From assembly GCA_034509425.1 (NCBI GenBank), contig JAVTVJ010000518.1:310001-374000 (forward strand): DNA of 64,000 bases. Direction: 5' to 3'. This stretch comes from Eopsaltria australis (lineage: Eukaryota > Chordata > Aves > Passeriformes > Petroicidae). Below the pieces are notes generated by a model. That model saw only the letters and a program-made list of their open reading frames with translations. It did not search any database and was not told where the DNA came from. This document shows, piece after piece, positions 55,080 through 64,000 of this stretch. The position numbers and the translations under genes were made by a program. Positions within the stretch are counted from its first letter, which is position 1. Each line of letters begins with the position of its first letter.

Positions 55080-55855
55080 TTTCAGGAAACTGTGCAACAA
55101 CCCCAAGCTTCATCATGATCTGAAAGTCCTCAGAAGCCAAAAAGACAAGGAGCTAGCAGGGCTTGCTGACAGAGCTTTAAACTGGCTTGGAAGGGGAAGA
55201 GAGCCAAAACAGGCTCACCAGTGATGAGCAATGGGATGGTGTGACAAAATTTGAGGAAATGAGTATTAAAAAGACCCCTTGATCTGCGCCACAAGGTGTT
55301 GGCTACAATGTACCATACCTGAAGTATTTCTACACTAATGCACATAGCACGAGGAACAAACAAGAGGAGCTCCAGGCTTTGGCTCAGACCCAGAAATTGG
55401 ACATCATTAGCATAAGTGAAACCTGGTGGGATGAGTCCTGGGTGACTGGAGTGCTCTGCTGGATGTTTTAAGGCTCTTTGGGAAGGATAGGAAGGGCAGA
55501 AGAGGCAGAGGGGTGGCACTGTATGCCACAGACTGTTAGAATGTATAGAGCTCACAGCTGGTAATGGCACAGCTGAGAGCCTCTGCATAAGAATCAAGAG
55601 ACAAACAAATGATGCTGAGCGGAAAATTGTTAAAATGTAATAAGCTTCTTAAGAAACAATTCTTCATAGAAATGGTGATTAGATATTGGAATGGGCTAGC
55701 CAGGGAAGTGGTGGAGTCACCTTCCCTGGGAGGTATTTAAGGAAATACTGGATGTGGCCCTTAGTGCCCTAGTCTAGTTGACGTGGTGCTGTTTGATCAG
55801 AGGTTGGATGCAATGATCTGAGGTATTTTCCAACTTATTTGATGCTGTGATTCTT
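55080..55855 (+). mobile_element. CR1 LINE with 5' part joined to 3' end (internal deletion)
   Basis: The left half holds the start of CR1 ORF2. A frame at about 55.31-55.44 kb reads KYFYTNARSTRNKQEELQ, then LDIISISETWWDES, which is the N-terminal part of the CR1 AP-endonuclease. Its ETWWDES motif is intact. The frame then shifts and meets stops near 55.47 kb. From about 55.62 kb the sequence jumps to the CR1 3' end: 'gatattggaatgggctagccagggaagtggtggagtcacc', then 'gttggatgcaatgatctgaggtattttccaac' and 'ctgtgattctttt'. The whole reverse transcriptase section that should lie between is missing. The element is inactive. Confidence 0.92.
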
Positions 55856-56543
55856 TTAAAACAAAAAGTTTTCCTCATGATTCGTTAGGATTTGTTCTGA
55901 TTTTCCTGTTATTTTTATTGATCTCTTTTTAATCAGATGTCCAGTGTGTTTGATTTACAGTGTGGTGCTTAGTTGGCAGAGAGAAGCAATTACAAAGAAG
56001 AACAATTATTTAGAAGTACATTTTGTATGAGTGATGCAAGCTAATGTCATTTTTCTTGCTTTCCTATTACTCATTTGCTAGTTAATTATCCATATGTCAC
56101 AGTATTTTGAAAAACATGTTCAAAACACTTTTGCTTCATTCTGTCTGTTCTGGTGTTCCTCAGAAGATGTGGACTATTTTAAGATGTAAAAATGAGAATG
56201 TTAAAAAAAATCTATAGAGAGGTCATGAAAAAGAATTTCTATAATTGCTTGTATCTGTGAAGGCACCTGAAAATACAAGTTATACTGACTCACAGCTTTA
56301 GCATGTTATGTGTCAGCATACATTTGTTGGGGTCATAGAAATATTTCTGCCTTGAAAGCACATTTATGAAAGGGAAAAGGATGCCAAAAGGCACGAAAAA
56401 TGGAGAAAAAAAGTGAGAAGCTACGGTGTGAACATCAATGCAAGAGGAGGGAAAGAGGGAGGTATTCTGATACAGAAGCAGATACTTCCCATGGTAGACA
56501 CCACAGCAGAGCAGGTATTTTCCTATATCCTGTGAAAGATTTT
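55856..56543. other. Unique sequence between CR1 and the cytokine-like exon
   Basis: AT-rich sequence with no gene recognised. A 97-codon minus-strand frame at 56.29-56.58 kb overlaps the putative promoter and shows no known domain. Confidence 0.5.
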
Positions 56544-56620
56544 CAGGAAACAGTTTTTCCCTCCAGAACATAGAGAGGAACACTTCATATCCACTGTTTA
56601 TTTAAGTTCTTCCTGAGGAA
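56544..56620 (+). promoter_or_regulatory. Putative T-cell-cytokine-like promoter (NFAT-type site, TATA-like box)
   Basis: At 56544-56564 the minus strand contains GGGAAAAACTGTTTC, directly preceded by GGAG. The classical NFAT/AP-1 composite site of the human IL-2 promoter (ARRE-2) contains GGAGGAAAAACTGTTTC, so the match is nearly exact with one extra G, in inverted orientation. A TATA-like TATTTAAG lies at 56599-56606. Immediately after it is TTCCTGAGGAA, a STAT-like inverted pair with 3-bp spacing. The TATA-like box is about 60 bp before the first codon of the cytokine-like frame, a normal distance. Function is inferred; such short motifs can occur by chance. Confidence 0.3.
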
Positions 56621-56665
56621 GGTATTAAAGGAGGCTGGGGAAGAAAAGAAGTCTCTTACAAGACA

Positions 56666-56794
56666 TTGCAGAAAAGGATAATCCTCTTGCTCTTCCTGGG
56701 GGCAACAGTGATCAGTGCAAACAAGTTAGACCTTGATGACAACATTGTGGTAAAGATAATGATGGAGCTCACACAAATAATGAACCTAATATTA
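56666..56794 (+). pseudogene. Possible first exon of an IL-2/IL-15/IL-21-family cytokine, start codon lost
   Basis: The 43-codon frame begins with basic residues (QKR), then a hydrophobic stretch IILLLFLGATVISA with an A-type signal-peptidase site. An amphipathic segment DDNIVVKIMMELTQIMNLIL follows and resembles helix A of short-chain four-helix cytokines. The frame ends exactly at GTAAGA (56795-56800), a strong donor in phase 0. In IL-2, IL-4, IL-5, IL-15 and IL-21 genes the exon with the signal peptide and helix A also ends in phase 0 after about 40-50 codons. A TATA-like box and an NFAT-type site lie upstream. Against a working gene: the first codon is TTG, preceded by A, so one base separates it from ATG. 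No in-frame ATG lies between the upstream stop at 56603 and the hydrophobic segment. No later exons were identified. It may be a decayed paralogue, a retrocopy, an exon with an assembly error, or chance. IL-21-like is my best guess for the family member, with low confidence. Confidence 0.27.
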
Positions 56795-56847
56795 GTAAGA
56801 GTTTGTTTACCCACCCCTAAGCCAGCAGATGATGTCAATTTTTGTAC

Positions 56848-57050
56848 ACAGATGTCAGCATGAGTCAAAAGTATACTGCATAATTTTGCAGACAGTGCTG
56901 AATTGGGAGGAGTTGTTGACTTACTTGAAGGCAGAGAGAACCTGCAGAGACACCTTGAGAAATTAGAGGGCTGGGCAATCACATATGAAGCTCAGCAAGG
57001 GAAAGTGCCAGATTCTGCACCTGGGATGGCAATGCTGGGTGTTTACACTC
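56848..57050 (+). mobile_element. CR1 LINE fragment, reverse transcriptase C-terminal part
   Basis: The + strand reads approximately VKSILHNFADSAELGG and then VVDLLEGRENLQRHLEKLEG plus WAIT. CR1 reverse transcriptase has the corresponding segment 'LSKFADDTKLGG..DLLEGREALQRDLDRLE.WA', with the catalytic (F/Y)ADD box. In this copy the box reads FADS, so the second catalytic aspartate is lost. The copy has neither the rest of ORF2 nor the 3' end, which is unusual for a simple 5'-truncated insertion and points to later deletion. It begins about 60 bp after the cytokine-like frame's donor site. Confidence 0.88.
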
Positions 57051-58810
57051 TAGTATACCCTGAGCCACTAAGTGCCTCTGGTGTATCAAATATTCTGACA
57101 AAGATACTAATGAGTGTCCCACTGCATGAAATAGCAACTCATTTAATTGTACAATAAATTGCACGTGTAATTGGCACAGGGGTGAGGGTAAGGCACGCCT
57201 GATGGGGAAAACGCAAGCCTGGAACTACCAAATAGAGATCGCATGAAAAGATGTAGCTAAGATGTTCCTGCTTTGGTTATATCCACCAGCTCAAGCAGTG
57301 CTTTGTGCAAAGCTGCTTATGCAAAACACCAGTTATTTACAATACTCTGTCTTAAACTGCCATTAGAAAGTTCACTGTTGCCCTCTCAACTACCCCAGGC
57401 TTGTAACAAACATTTTTTGAGTGACTATTTTTCTCCTGGATGTCTTTGAGGGATCCTTTAACCCTTCTGCGTGGAGTGCATTCACCTTCTGGGTACCCTT
57501 GAGGGAGAGGCCTCCCATGACAGTGTGAGTTTATGCATGCTTTGGATCTTCATCCTTGTTCATGTGGCAACCACATCCCTGATTGCTACACCAAACCTGC
57601 AACCTGTAAAATGTCAAAGGAATGTCATCGTGATTACCCTTCTTGTTTATTGGTTTTTCTCCTTGGTTTTGGTTGCTAACTAAATTTTGTCTGAGTTCAT
57701 TATCTGTGTGGAGTTGTTTTTGTGCACTTCTGTGATGTCATGTTAACACTAAGATTAAAGAAAAGAAAAGATAATGTTTACTGCAGAGACTTTTTGCACC
57801 AAAGAATTTATTTTTGTTTTTCAAACACAAAAGTTACAAGCATATTCAAGCTTTTGAAATTCTACAAAACTCTTTTCCTTTCCTTTTTATTATAATTGAG
57901 TCTCTATCTGAACACTTTGCTTGTTTCTACTTTATTAAATAAGACAAAGAGGCTGTAAAGATCTGCTGTCAATAACCAGTCCTGTTTAAAAGTATCTGCA
58001 ACCTTCAAAGGCAAAGAAGGTTGTGAAACTTGGCTCATGGGAGAGCAAGTTAATAAGCAGAAATGCAAGCTTGCCAGGCTGTTGTATCCAAAACCCTTAA
58101 TACTTTTTGCATGCTTCTTTTCTTCTACCCTCCTTCTTACCCAAATAAAAAAGCATCTGTTCAATTAGATTAGTCTGTCTTTCTTTTTCTCTTCATCTGT
58201 CCTTATGCAGAACTTCTAGAATACAATATAGAGAAAAGATTATCATTGGGCACTTAAAATATGTTTATTTTTTTAAAAATCAGGGTAGAGAATTTCACTA
58301 GAATAATACTGTCACATTTTAGATCTATATTCTATTACTGACAAAAAAACCTCCACTACCCTTATATATACAGACCAACATTTAACTTCTAAGTTAAAAC
58401 ATAACAGTTATCATTACTTAGGTACAAAAGATATTAATGAATATTTTATAAACTATTAGAGTAAACCCTCATTAATTATACCTCTGTGAGTGTTAAACAA
58501 AAGATGTGACAAAGACCAACTGCCAATCTCTGGTGTTATGTGTTCCTGCCCATGTCTCTGTGACTCCCTGTCTGACTGCAATTGTCTTCCTCAACATGGG
58601 ATCATGGGTGTTGCACTGGGGGTCAGAGCCTTGCATCCTCTTTGGCTCGTGTCTCCTCTCACTATATGTTTCTTCACACACATTTTCTGCCCATCAGCTG
58701 GCTTTCTTTTCCTTTTCTCCATGCAGCAGCAGCCCAATCATTACAAACATATCCTACCACAATTTTAGAAACTGAGAATAGTTTGGGGTTTGAAACTTTA
58801 AATTTTGTTC

Positions 58811-58827
58811 TTTTTTTTTTTTTTTTT
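58811..58827 (+). repeat. Poly-T tract (T17)
   Basis: Seventeen T are followed by GG and an AAATTTAAATTTAAATT low-complexity stretch. Confidence 0.9.
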
Positions 58828-59047
58828 GGTAAATTTAAATTTAAATTCATTTTTAGGTCCTACTTGTTAAGATTTAATCTGCTAGTTACTTCGAAGGGAG
58901 TGTTTCCACATATCCCGAGATACTTCCACTGTGATCACTGAAGCTGCTGTCAGACTACCCATGTTCCTTATTTTTGTGCATTTTCATTACTTTTTAAATA
59001 CTTTAATCACATTTCAGATTGTTGTGAAGCATTTATAATTTGAGAGG

Positions 59048-59193
59048 GGGCAGGTTGTTTGGGTTTGTTTTGTTTTGTTATGAGTTTTTTTGCTTTGTGG
59101 GGTTTTTGGTGGTTTTTTATTTGGTTGGTTAGTTTGGATTGGTTTGGGTTTTTTGTTTTGTTTTTGGTTTTTTTTTTTTTTTTTTTTTTTTTT
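59048..59193 (+). repeat. T/G-only strand-skewed tract ending in T26
   Basis: Nearly every base on the + strand over about 145 bp is T or G ((TTTTG)n, TTGGTTGG and GGGG blocks). The tract finishes in 26 consecutive T at 59168-59193. The lysine/proline-rich minus-strand frame here is an artefact. Confidence 0.9.
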
Positions 59194-59566
59194 GTGGGCT
59201 ATATAATCTCCAGAGGTTTCTTCCAAAGTAAATAATTATTTTGCACCTTGACTCAGCAAGGTCTTTTACATACCTCCTCTCTCTGGTTTTATAGCCCTGA
59301 TGATTATCTGAAACTTCTAATCCCGTTATTTTTTTCTACTTCTTTCTCTCACATTTCTGAGCTGAGAGGCTGACAGGTATGATCCTAAGGGGAAGACCAT
59401 TTAAACTATCCAAGCAAAAGTTGGGGGGAGGTTTATGACACTACATCTCATGAAAAAGACTTTGCTATTACATATCTTTTCATTCTTCCTTTTCCTTCCC
59501 ACAGTTTTTGTGATTCCTTATTCCTGTTAGGGACTTAAAAAAGATGGCAAGTAATTTTCATTTCAG

Positions 59567-59626
59567 AGGCTTGAAGGAGAAATCTAGTGCAATCTGCCAA
59601 TTTTTCACCCTTGAAGACTTCAGATG
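59567..59626 (+). other. Exon-like 60-bp segment framed by splice signals
   Basis: The segment follows a pyrimidine-rich acceptor (TTTTCATTTCAG) and is closed by a consensus donor GTAAGT at 59627. Read from its second base it is open throughout; read in phase 0 it meets a stop at the seventh codon. The length matches small second exons of cytokine genes such as human IL-2, but the phase does not fit a phase-0 exon 1 such as the one proposed at 56.67 kb. It could be a non-coding RNA exon or chance. Confidence 0.15.
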
Positions 59627-62600
59627 GTAAGTGTGCAGCTTTCAGTTAAACAATGGTTAAAAAGGACAGCAGCATGCTGTTGTTTCTATGTCACACCAGT
59701 GGATTACTAAACAGGATTTTGGGGATAAGGATGTCTCTGCTGGGAAAGCCAGGGGAATTGATAGGTCCAAGCTAATAATTGCATGCCCTGGTACTAAATA
59801 ATCTGTTGCTTAGCTATGTGAAAAAGAAGCAGAGAAGATAATTGTTTAGGAAGACTAAGGAAAAATAAGGCATCTTTTTCAAATGTGTTAGAACTGAAAT
59901 AGAAAGATTAATCTGCAAGTATGTGTTTGTCATGTAGTTTCTTGTTATTCCAAAGATACAACTGGGGACTTTCATAATTCAAAATTCTACCTCATATCCC
60001 CTTAGAAACATTTATTATTACCATTTGTAATACGAACAAAAAATATGGCATAATATCTTCAATCTCTCAATTTTTTCCTTTTATTACAAAATTCCATATG
60101 AATATTTTCAGTTGTGAAATGTTCATTCCAATTATTTATTTACTAAAATGTTATAATAAAAAAAGATAAATTTTCATAATGTATAAATTTCCAAAGTACG
60201 CTGAAATACATACTATACAGATTTATATTATGCCACAAATAGCTCTACTAAAATGTTTTGAAAATGGCAATTCCTAGCTGTGTATTAATCAAATTGTGAG
60301 GGAAATTCACTCAGCTTGTGCTCATTTTTGACAGTGCTCTTCTTACTAACTATAATTGGCTAAAAGGCTTTTTTTGTGACTTTATTGTGTTGGAAAGGAA
60401 GGGTTAAGGAAAATTTACTACCTTCTGTACACAGAGAGAGGAAGTAATTTTCTGCCATGATTACCCTGGCAGGAGACAAATAAGAAAAAGAAAAGCATAA
60501 ACTGGATGCTTTCCAATTTCACTGTTCTCAAAATCTGACTAGGTGATTTAAACATGGTGGGATTTTAGATTTTTGCTCTTCAGGTTTTCTAACCTTTTCC
60601 TCATTTGACCTTGCTAAATGTAGGGATGTGCTGTTCCTTACAAGCAGTTTTCTGTATGTACCTATTCTAATGTCAAAATGTTTTTCATTTTACAAACATG
60701 CAGTGACAAATGGCTTAGTATATGCTCCCTGCCAGCATTTAAGCAGGTAACTTGCAAACAGTCAGCTCAGCAGATGGTAAGGCAGGTAAACATATCTGTT
60801 AATCTATGGAAAATGCAATCAGAATAGATGGTAACAGGATGACTGCTAAGACAAATGTGGAATACTGATTTCTCCATACAAATATTAGTCTGCTATAATT
60901 TAATTTACTTTTAACTTAATTTTCTGTGAAGTAGACTTTAAAATCTACATTACCTGATGAGTTAATTCATGGTAAGAATTAGCATGTATAAATATTGGTA
61001 ATTTCAGCCAGAATTAAGTAAAGTTTTGCAAAAGGCAAACCCTTTTTTATACAGAAAATTTAAGCTTTAGGTGAGCATTTTTAGGGAGAGCCATAATATT
61101 TTATTTGCAAATAAAAACAGTGAATATTTGCTTGCCTTTGAACATTACTTTTTCTACTTGCAGTTTAGAAATTAAAAATAATCTTCCTCTTCCTCCTCAT
61201 CATCATCCTCCATTTTAACTCATGTGGAAAAGAGTGCCACATTTCTGTTGTGTATGATGTACCTTACACCTGCTCTCTTCTTCAGTAACAGAGGTGGGTA
61301 ATATTTTGATTTTCCAAGGCAGAAAGAACCAAATACCTCCTACATTAAATTTCTCTAAAGAGCTTATACTGAATAACTAAGGTCTGAAATGGATCACTTG
61401 TTTAATGATAGAAAACAATGATTATATACTTCTGTATGAAATTTTCATACAAATTCCTTTTGAACTGTGCCTGCCATCATCCATTCAAACCCATAAAATA
61501 TTGCAGATGTAAAATTCAAGTGTATCTGAGAAGAGAATAGAATTTGCACATGCCTATCAGTGTCAATTGTAGTAAAATTAATGTAGATACAATAATATAA
61601 AATTTATGTGCGTTTATCAGGTCTTCTGTACATTATTCTGTCTAAATCACCTCCTGTTTTTAAGCAATAGCTGATGTTTCTCATGAACATTATCATTAGT
61701 CTGCACACTGCTTCATTTCCCTTTCTGCAAGACTTAAAACATTTCTAAATGCCTCATTATGAATCAGCAAAAGGTCAATTGCAAATGAAACTCTTTGAAA
61801 ATAATGAGGGAGACATGACTGAACTGTGTTTTATCTACACTCCTTCAAGACAGGTGAGCACAGTGAAAAACATGGGAACATTTTTGTAACACTCAGTTTC
61901 TTGTAAATATGACATTTTAGCTGAATAAAGAGAATCTCATTGTAGAATAGCTGCACTTTCTCTTGGGAATTTGTTAACAATATAGTTTCTGATTTATTTA
62001 GTTTGTATAAAGGATTGTATAGTTTAGTTAACAGTAATACACTGCACAATATGATAAAGTGAGATTCAACTTACAAATTATCAAAATAAGCCACTATTAA
62101 TTATAAATTGAAGTAACTATGCAACAAATCTTTTATGTAGACCTTGGTTGCCCAAACATAAGGTTTTAAAATAGTTTATTTTCCTCACAAATTTCTGAAA
62201 GGCAGGGTTGATATGGTTTGGGGTTTTGTTTGCTTTTTTTGTGAAAGATTTCTCTAGTCATGTCAGGAAAAGCAAAGAAAATCTTATTTTTAGACAAGTT
62301 TATCCTAATATATGTACAACAGGAAAAAAAATAATTAGGAACATGGAAACTAAAGTACATAAAAGTATTCGATTTGATTTATTACTTTACTAAGGATTTT
62401 AATTTTAATGAGAAAAGTAGTACTACTGAAATTAATATCCTAGAATATGCATTTCTCAAGTGATTAAGGAAGAACTGCATGTTTGAACCTTGTATTCATG
62501 GAGAAAAAATATTTGAGCAATATGACATGGGAAGAATGTTGGATTTATGGTACCAGATTTTTTTGATTTCCAGTGAAATTTTCTCACAGTATTTCAGAGC

Positions 62601-63362
62601 AGTGAAATTTATTATAAATGAAAAGATCTTCCCATCTATATTCCCTCTGGCCACCTGACCCTCCCTGCACCCTAATTTCCACAAAAAGAGGAAAATTATT
62701 ATTTTATTTTTGAGAAAAAGATTAAGGATTAGGCTTTCTGCTTTCTGGGGTAATAATTTCACTGTTGATACAATTTCAAGGTCTTTCTGTGCTAGAAGAG
62801 TCAGGTACATTTTAAGTTGTATTAAAAGTGTAAAGATCATTTTACTTTCCTGCATTTCTTTGCTTCACTCTGAATTGTTAGGCTGCAGTGTTTTTAAAAT
62901 TAATTGGAGGTCACTAGTGACTGAAATTTATTGTTAATTGAGGACCTGTTAGAATGAATTTAATTGCCACAGGACACTTCCCAAGAGCAATTAAGCTCAT
63001 CCCCTAAACAGTCATTATATTTTGTGCTAGTTTCTAGTCTCACTGGCAGTGTCATCAGAGGTCAGAAATTGAAATGGTATGAGTAGAATCTAAGTTACAC
63101 TTGTGGTTATTTATGCATAAAAATTGTGTGCCAGATTTTATTTTTTTACTATACATTCATTAGATCTGCATTTGGGGCTCCATTTGTACTCTGTGTGGTC
63201 CACATTACCTCCCCTTGTAGTTCCTGCCAGATAGAAAGTCCCATATTTTAGAGTTGTTGTAAGATAAAAAATAGGAAGGAATGTTGAGAGTGTATATATA
63301 TATTTTGAAGAAGAACAGCTGTTGGTAAATGACATCTCTCCCTCTTTAAAATGCTTGTTTAG

Positions 63363-63848
63363 TTGAGACACACGGATACTTTCAAAGCCTTTAGAGCCTG
63401 TAAAAAGAGCTTGTGCATAGTTCATCTGCCAGACCCATTGTTCAGGTTTGATGCCAAAGCAAGATCACAAGAAACCACACCTTGTACATGGGTAATCTGT
63501 AAAAATATTTTGTTGAACATATCTCTGCGCCGGAACATCAGCTGGTGCTTTCCACTACAGAGTGACTTTTACATTCTGTCATCCTTCTCTGTATTTGAGC
63601 AGGCACTAGAGGCTCTTGAAATAAAGGATGGTAGAGATGGAGATGGAAAGGCAAGGCTTGAAGTTTGCAGCTTAGATGGAGAATGGTCCCAGAAGCAGTA
63701 TCTCTGTCAGCTCCTAATTATGTACAAGCAAATATCTCCAGGCATCTGGAAATGGCAGTCAGTCTTTACTGCCCATTTCCATATTGAGAAGTTCAACCAA
63801 AAGTTCACTCATTTTGTAGAAAGGTGGTACTGGAAATGCCCTTTTTAA
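63363..63848 (+). other. Unusually long open frame (161 codons), identity unknown
   Basis: This is the longest stop-free frame in the window and begins at TTG, with no supporting promoter. The protein has no signal peptide or recognisable domain. Its second half is richer in charged and aromatic residues (DGRDGDGKARLEV..., WYWKCPF at the end). An acceptor-like 'ttctctgtatttgagcag' ends at about 63.60 kb, so the part from there to the stop at 63.85 kb could be a terminal exon of about 80 codons. Local GC is higher than in the flanks, which lengthens chance frames. It could equally be a conserved non-coding element. Confidence 0.2.
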
Positions 63849-64000
63849 TTGCTTTTTACTCAAGTAAGGTAAAAGGAACATCTGCTTGTAATATCTTTGT
63901 CTCTGAGACTATAGTGACAAAGCATGTTATAATCGCAAGAATAAATGTCAACACCATAAAAAAAGGTATCTAAAAAAGGAAATTACAATATTTTAAATAT
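63849..64000. other. Intergenic end of window
   Basis: AT-rich sequence; nothing recognised. Confidence 0.5.

Larger units (their letters stand above)
57051..63362. other. Intergenic sequence, no gene established
   Basis: Mainly AT-rich unique sequence with a few GC-richer pieces. One is at 57.16-57.68 kb, with several CpG. Another is at 58.5-58.75 kb, where open frames of about 90-120 codons overlap in three frames on both strands. Neither could be assigned. If the 56.67-kb frame is a true cytokine exon, its later exons should lie here; none was convincing. An ATTATTTATTTA element near 60.13 kb resembles AU-rich elements of cytokine mRNAs but is expected by chance in such AT-rich DNA. Confidence 0.45.

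Noticed and set aside
56903..57157. 84-codon frame considered as a continuation of the cytokine-like gene
   Set aside because: Its first half is CR1 reverse transcriptase (FADS...DLLEGRENLQ), so it is transposon-derived.
60125..60145. ATTATTTATTTA as an AU-rich element of a cytokine 3' UTR
   Set aside because: Such strings are common by chance in DNA this rich in A and T, and no upstream coding exon was found.

Overview
The window looks like a piece of an AT-rich, gene-poor bird chromosome. The evidence is its interspersed repeats. There are seven fragments of the avian/reptile LINE CR1, several with the CR1-type 3' end (ATTCTRTG repeats and the 'ggttggaaggg' block). There are also two decayed solo LTRs of families I recognise from neoavian genomes. 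Exact species cannot be told; a neoavian bird is likely. There are no bacterial features: no operons, ribosome binding sites, CRISPR arrays or rRNA. No complete protein-coding gene is visible. Open frames longer than about 60 codons are scattered on all six frames, usually lack an ATG, and look like chance or repeat-derived frames.

Layout: 1-8.9 kb is unique AT-rich sequence with a pure G18 tract near 1.47 kb and a 27-bp duplication near 8.75 kb. A CR1 3' end (+) lies at 8.94-9.38 kb. An old CR1 5'/endonuclease section (+) lies at about 12.3-13.3 kb. From 13.3 to 29.3 kb the sequence is mostly unique, with a 15-bp minisatellite at 14.2 kb, a CR1 3' end (-) at 18.15 kb and microsatellites at 23.8 and 28.0 kb. 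A longer CR1 tail (-) lies at 29.28-29.87 kb. A GC-richer, probably LTR-derived block lies at 34.0-35.25 kb and an ERVL-type solo LTR (-) at 36.05-36.63 kb. From 36.6 to 51.9 kb there is unique AT-rich sequence with two CR1 termini and long T runs. A second, roughly 1-kb solo LTR (-) lies at 51.92-52.94 kb. From 55.1 to 57.1 kb there is an internally deleted CR1 (+), a cytokine-like first exon, and a CR1 reverse-transcriptase fragment (+). The rest is unique sequence ending in an unusually long open frame at 63.36-63.85 kb.

The most interesting object is at 56.54-56.86 kb. A 43-codon frame has a signal-peptide-like start and an amphipathic helix, and ends exactly at a strong phase-0 splice donor. 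It is preceded by a TATA-like box and by a site very like the NFAT/AP-1 composite element of the IL-2 promoter. This is the expected design of exon 1 of an IL-2/IL-15/IL-21-family cytokine gene. However, the start codon reads TTG, no later exons could be identified, and a CR1 fragment follows within about 60 bp. I call it a possible cytokine gene remnant with low confidence.
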